Made by a program: the position numbers and the translations under genes
The notes under the pieces: model-generated
Told to the model about the DNA's origin: nothing
Seen by the model: only the letters and a program-made list of their open reading frames with translations
Databases searched by the model: none
Part shown: positions 60,260 to 64,000 of the stretch, in pieces
Layout: every line of letters begins with the position of its first letter
Position numbering within the stretch: position 1 is the stretch's first letter
From: Kuafuiihalomonas sp039024635
GTDB lineage: Bacteria; Myxococcota; Kuafuiibacteriia; Kuafuiibacteriales; Kuafuiibacteriaceae
Direction of reading: 5' to 3'
Length of the DNA: 64,000 nt
NCBI GenBank assembly: GCA_039024635.1
Contig: JBCCQA010000024.1
Span: 1-64,000, forward strand

Positions 60260-62134
60260 ATGACGGAGGCGGAGCTCGAAGGCTTGGAGCGCGCACTCGC
60301 CGAGGCGAAGACGCCCGAGGACCGCGTTCAGGCCTTGAATGCCTTGTCCTGGGCATTGCGGAGTCGGAGCTGGGAGCGAGCCCACACCCTGGCCACCGAG
60401 GCCAGGGCCCTCGCTCGGTCACAGGGTGACGTCTTGGGAGAGGCCCGGGCGGTTCGGGTCATGGCCATGACCTTCCTCGATACGAGCCATCTCCCCGACG
60501 TATTCAGGCTGGCCGAAGAAGCGAAGCGACTCTTCGACCAGGCGGGAGAACCGACCGGACGTGCGGCCTCGCGAGACTTTTTGGCTTCGCTCCGAGAGTA
60601 CGTAGGCGACTACACCGGCGCGCTGGAGCTGGCCATGGATGCCCTGCGGATCGCCCGGGAGATCGATGATCCCGTTCGCCAGGGCTATGCCTTAAGCAAC
60701 ATCGGGGGCGTTCTCGCCGCGGCGGGCGATCCTGAAACGGGCATCGTACGACTGCAGGAAGCCCTGCGCCTCTTCGAAGAGGCGGGCAACGACGAGGGCA
60801 TCGCAGCGATCACGGCCCGGCTCTCCCGGGTCTTGGAGCAGGCGGGGCGCACGGAAGAGGCGCGAGGCTTCGCCGAGACCCTGGCCCGGCTCGGCGAGGA
60901 AAGGGACGATGAGTGGCTGGTCGGCAACGCCCTCGGGGTGTTGGCCGACCTTGAGCGTCGGGCGGGTCATCTGGATGAAGCCGAGGCGCTGCTCCGAAAA
61001 GGGCTCGGTTCGATCCATGCCCAACCTGTCAACATCATTCTCGGTTCTGAGCTCTTGGTGGCTCTCGGTCGGGTGCTGATGGCCCAAAACCGTTCGACGG
61101 ATGCACGTGGCGTACTCGAGGACGCCATTCGACGAATCGATGGAGACACCACCCTCTTCGGGACTGAAGCCCAAGCACGGGAGGTCCTGTCCGAGGTCGA
61201 AGAGCGGGAAGGTCGATTCGAGGCCGCGCTTCAGCACCTCAGAATGGCCCGGAGCCTTCGCCGACAGAACGAGGCGAAAGAGGCCGAAAGCGTGCGGGCG
61301 CAGGTCGAGATGCGGGCGGCCATGGAGACGGCGGAGAAAGAGGCTGAACTCCAGCGAACCCGCTACGACGAGCTGCGAGCCATGCAGGGCAAGCTGATCG
61401 AGTCCGAGAAGATGGCCATCCTGGGTAAGCTCGCCGCCGGTACTGCCCATGAACTGAACACGCCTCTCGGGGCCTTGCGAAGCAGCCTCGACCTGACCCG
61501 GGGCGGCGTCGCCCGACTGGCCAAATGGGCGAGCAGCGGCGGCGCCGAAGCCGAGCGCGTGGTCTCCGCCCTGGATGCCGCCCACCGGACCAGCGCCCAA
61601 GCGATCGAGCGTATCAGTCAGATCGCTGCCAACTACCGGCGCTTCACCAAGCTGGACGAGGCGGAGCACCAGCGCTTCGACCTTCTGGACGGTCTGGAGA
61701 GCGCCATCGCTCTCACCGAGGCCAGGCTCCCCCAGGGCGTTCGTATTCAGCGTCGACTCCGTCCGCTGCCCTCCATCCTGGGTTGGCCTCGGGAGCTGAA
61801 CCATGGGTTCCTGACCGTGCTCCACAACGCCGTTGATGCGGTGGACGACACGGGCACCATCGAGGTCTCGGCCAGCGTCAAGGCGGCCCAGGCGTGGATC
61901 GAGATTCGTGACGACGGGCGGGGCATGAGCCAGGAACTCGTGGCTCAGCTCTTTGATTTGGGGGTCGGCCGCGAAGGTCAACGCGCCAAGATGCGCCTCG
62001 GGCTCCCCGCCACCAAGGCGGCGGTGGAGCGCCACGGGGGGCGACTCGAGATCGAAAGTGAGCTCGGGAACGGGACCTGCGTCCGCTTCCTCCTGCCCGT
62101 CGCAAGCGCAGCCACGGCACCCTCAGAAATCTGA
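60260..62134 (+). CDS. TPR-domain histidine kinase
   Basis: A 624-residue cytoplasmic kinase with no membrane helix. Residues 1-340 are TPR repeats (GYALSNIGGVLAAAGDPETG, GEERDDEWLVGNALGVLADL), then a coiled coil (345-380), then the kinase: H-box AAGTAHELNTPLGALRSS with H397, N-box TVLHNAVDAVDDTG, G1 DDGRGMS and G2 GLPATKAAVERHGG. The TPR part probably senses a partner protein. No response regulator follows, so it is an orphan. The only receiver protein nearby (49734-50897) is 9 kb away. Confidence 0.9.
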   Translation: MTEAELEGLERALAEAKTPEDRVQALNALSWALRSRSWERAHTLATEARALARSQGDVLGEARAVRVMAMTFLDTSHLPDVFRLAEEAKRLFDQAGEPTGRAASRDFLASLREYVGDYTGALELAMDALRIAREIDDPVRQGYALSNIGGVLAAAGDPETGIVRLQEALRLFEEAGNDEGIAAITARLSRVLEQAGRTEEARGFAETLARLGEERDDEWLVGNALGVLADLERRAGHLDEAEALLRKGLGSIHAQPVNIILGSELLVALGRVLMAQNRSTDARGVLEDAIRRIDGDTTLFGTEAQAREVLSEVEEREGRFEAALQHLRMARSLRRQNEAKEAESVRAQVEMRAAMETAEKEAELQRTRYDELRAMQGKLIESEKMAILGKLAAGTAHELNTPLGALRSSLDLTRGGVARLAKWASSGGAEAERVVSALDAAHRTSAQAIERISQIAANYRRFTKLDEAEHQRFDLLDGLESAIALTEARLPQGVRIQRRLRPLPSILGWPRELNHGFLTVLHNAVDAVDDTGTIEVSASVKAAQAWIEIRDDGRGMSQELVAQLFDLGVGREGQRAKMRLGLPATKAAVERHGGRLEIESELGNGTCVRFLLPVASAATAPSEI

Positions 62135-62212
62135 TGGGCGATTCAGATCACCATGGCATTGATGTGTCGTTTTCGCTTCGTCTTCAGCTGAACTATGGCA
62201 AACCACGTGCCC

Positions 62213-63163
62213 ATGACGAGAATCTCTTCTCTGGGCCTCTCGGCCCTCATTGCAACCTTCGGCCTCGCCGCCTGCGGCGATGACGAGGACAACGGAACGG
62301 GAACCAGCGGCAACGGCATGGGCACCGCCGACATGGGCGGCGGCAACGGTAGCACCGACATGGGCGGCAACGGCCCCGGCAACATCGTCGAAGTCGCGAC
62401 CGAGGCCGGAACCTTCAATGCCCTTCTGGGCCTGGCCACCAACGCCGGCCTCGCTGGGACCCTGTCCACCGAAACCCTCACGGTCTTTGCCCCCACCGAC
62501 CAGGCCTTCGTCGACCTTGGGATCGACCCGATGGTTGTTTCGCCAGACGTCATCACCAACGTCCTCCTCGCCCATGTCGTGGCAGGTGAGCTCGACGCCG
62601 CGGCCGTCACCGGCAGCACCGAGATCGCCACCCTGGCCAACATCAGCCACCCCGTCGGCCCGACCCCCGACATCCGGGGGGCGGCCATCGCCATGACCGA
62701 CGTCGAAGCTTCGAACGGCATCATCCACATCATGAGCGACGTGATCGTGCCCCCGACCATCCTCGAGACGGCGGGCGAGCTCGGCTTCACCGAGCTGGCG
62801 ACGGCGATCGGCGCCGCGAGCATGGCCACCCAGGCTGCGGTTGCGCCCAACGTCTTGGCCGGTGACTCCCCGATCACGGTCTTCGCGCCGACCAACGCTG
62901 CGTTCATGGCCGCTGACCTCACCGGTCAGGATCTGGACTCGGTTCTCGGGCTGCACGTCGTGGCGGGTCAGGTCCTGGCCGCCGACATCATGGACGGTGA
63001 CACCATCGAGACCGTCACGGGTGCCGTGCTCACCGCTGGCGTAGCTGACGGGACGGTCACCCTGACCGACCCGAGTGGCGCCACCGTGACCGTGGGCCCG
63101 GCCGACGTCCGAACGCTGACCGGCGTCATTCACGTCATCGACGGCGTGCTTTTGCCCCAGTGA
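62213..63163 (+). CDS. fasciclin (FAS1) two-domain lipoprotein
   Basis: About 316 residues. The lipobox is FGLAACG, followed by an Asp/Gly linker (TADMGGGNGSTDMGGNG) and two FAS1 domains, about residues 55-175 and 180-316 of the mature protein. Each has the ITVFAPT-(D/N)-(Q/A)-AF box and the conserved H-x-x-x (LLAHVVAG, GLHVVAG) and GxIHxxxxV motifs. FAS1 proteins mediate surface or cell adhesion. ATG at 62213 was chosen over 62195 because it directly precedes a standard lipoprotein signal, but either may be used. Confidence 0.86.
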   Translation: MTRISSLGLSALIATFGLAACGDDEDNGTGTSGNGMGTADMGGGNGSTDMGGNGPGNIVEVATEAGTFNALLGLATNAGLAGTLSTETLTVFAPTDQAFVDLGIDPMVVSPDVITNVLLAHVVAGELDAAAVTGSTEIATLANISHPVGPTPDIRGAAIAMTDVEASNGIIHIMSDVIVPPTILETAGELGFTELATAIGAASMATQAAVAPNVLAGDSPITVFAPTNAAFMAADLTGQDLDSVLGLHVVAGQVLAADIMDGDTIETVTGAVLTAGVADGTVTLTDPSGATVTVGPADVRTLTGVIHVIDGVLLPQ

Positions 63164-63203
63164 TTCGGAGCTGAGCTCAGTCCTGAGCGACGGAGCCCCA
63201 AGA

Positions 63204-63237
63204 GCCGGTCCTCACCGCTGGGTGGGGACCGGCTTTT
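63204..63237 (+). terminator. rho-independent terminator of the FAS1 gene
   Basis: A 13-bp GC-rich stem (arms GCCGGTCCTCACC and GGTGGGGACCGGC, with one G-U pair) encloses a four-base GCTG loop and is followed by TTTT. It lies 40 bases after the FAS1 stop and before the convergent MBOAT gene. The opposite direction lacks a T tract, so it mainly terminates plus-strand transcription. Confidence 0.88.
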
Positions 63238-63265
63238 ACGTTCTTAGGGATGGCGCCCCTCTCTG

Positions 63266-64000
63266 TCAGTGCAGGGTCAGGATGGCGTTCAGGGGCAAAA
63301 TGAACAAAGGCGAGCTGCCAAGCAGCGCCCCGATCGCAAAAAGACGGCGCATGCGCCTCGAGCTTGGGGCCAGGGTCCGCTCGACGAGTACGAGAGGTAT
63401 CTGGGCCATGAAAAAGCTGGCCATGATGAGCCCCATGACAGGCCCCGCAGGAACCCATGCGACATAGAAGTGCACCGCAGCGCTGATGGTGAACGCCCAA
63501 ACGACGCCCAGGACCGGGTGACCTCGCTTGGCCAAGGGCCGAAACATGTAGCGGTTGAGCCAGTTGTGGACGGTTCGGTTCCATCGCTGTGACCAGAACT
63601 CTCGCACGCTTGCCGCGAGCCAAGGCCGCCGCTGGATGGGCGGGACTTCGACGCCCACGAGCTGATGGACGAGCCGTGCGGCTTCAGTGATGCCTTGCAC
63701 CCAGCCCAGGACGGCGAGCAGGCCGCCAACGTACCAGACAAGTCCGCCCAAGGGACCGGTGGCTTGGGCGTTCATTCGAACAAGGCCGATGCCGCCCAGT
63801 CCGGCCACGAAGCCCAGGACTGCCCCGAGTCCCATGTGGAGATCCAGCCCGGGCCGTCCGAATCGCGTTCGCCGAACGTCGAATATCGCGCTCCACTGCC
63901 ACATCCGTTGGAGGAAGGGGGCTGGGTCTTCGTCGACCGTGCTCTGAATCCACTTGAAAATCGGAAGCAGAGCGAACACGGCGGCGAAGCAGCGCCAGAA
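63266..64000 (-). CDS. MBOAT-family (wax synthase-like) membrane acyltransferase, partial
   Basis: The C-terminal 244 residues or so of a polytopic protein with no start in the window; the frame is open to the right edge. It contains the conserved REFWSQRWNRTVHNWLNRY block of wax ester synthase-like MBOAT proteins, several helices, and the His helix AAVHFYVAWVPAG. Such enzymes join acyl-CoA to lipid alcohols or to cell wall sugars. The N-terminus lies outside, so the exact subgroup cannot be told. Confidence 0.75.
   Translation of the reverse strand, partial: FWRCFAAVFALLPIFKWIQSTVDEDPAPFLQRMWQWSAIFDVRRTRFGRPGLDLHMGLGAVLGFVAGLGGIGLVRMNAQATGPLGGLVWYVGGLLAVLGWVQGITEAARLVHQLVGVEVPPIQRRPWLAASVREFWSQRWNRTVHNWLNRYMFRPLAKRGHPVLGVVWAFTISAAVHFYVAWVPAGPVMGLIMASFFMAQIPLVLVERTLAPSSRRMRRLFAIGALLGSSPLFILPLNAILTLH

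Noticed and set aside
1..64000. Looked for tRNA, rRNA, CRISPR arrays, transposases, integrases and riboswitches.
   Set aside because: None seen by eye. Gaps between genes are nearly all under 260 bases and carry no recognisable structured RNA.

Overview
The window is high-GC DNA, almost wall to wall coding on both strands, with many overlapping starts and stops. No rRNA, tRNA, CRISPR array or transposase was seen. The gene content points to a Gram-negative, probably marine relative of the Myxococcota: hopanoid genes, Na+-translocating NADH:quinone reductase, many lipoproteins with Asp/Gly-rich linkers after the lipobox, an FG-GAP lipoprotein, TPR-kinase and PP2C signalling, and CrtA/CrtC carotenoid enzymes. 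The lineage is an inference from content, not a measured phylogeny.

Layout. 1-3.7 kb: hopanoid-linked block (HpnL-like membrane protein entering from the left edge, a sulfotransferase, hpnH, hpnG). 3.8-6.3 kb: a secreted PDZ protein and a CBS protein. 6.3-13.6 kb (minus): complete nqrABCDEF with apbE and nqrM, the subunits plus the flavin and iron-centre maturation factors. 13.8-17.1 kb (plus): three-gene succinate dehydrogenase/fumarate reductase, divergent from nqr, so two quinone-linked respiratory complexes share one intergenic region. 17.2-25.4 kb: TolC-like protein abutting an MlaC-like lipid-binding protein, a haloalkane dehalogenase/oxidoreductase pair facing a TetR regulator across a perfect palindrome, and an RND exporter with a TatT-like protein. 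25.4-37 kb: YheT hydrolase, RecQ, metallo-hydrolase, PLP decarboxylase, TSUP permease, a tandem SPFH pair and small membrane proteins. 36.3-40.8 kb: amidohydrolase and hydrolase, then crtA - methyltransferase - crtC. 40.9-45.6 kb: citrate synthase, two MFS transporters, GNAT and a DUF427 remnant. 45.6-47.1 kb: beta-barrel and DM13 lipoprotein.

47.2-51.2 kb is the most striking part: an SLC4/Band 3-type anion transporter with an N-terminal PTS EIIA domain, translationally coupled to a small zinc-finger protein with a C-terminal histone fold, followed on the other strand by a response regulator-PP2C phosphatase and a STAS protein. 51.3-60.2 kb: a large FG-GAP lipoprotein opposite a four-gene export module (CxxCH lipoprotein, DUF1549-like protein, small lipoprotein, Tat-exported DUF1501 protein). 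The window closes with a TPR histidine kinase, a two-domain fasciclin lipoprotein with a strong terminator, and an MBOAT acyltransferase running off the right edge.

Start codons were moved from the longest open frame wherever ribosome sites, signal peptides, family N-termini or neighbouring genes argued for it. Function calls rest on motif and family recognition by eye, with no database search.
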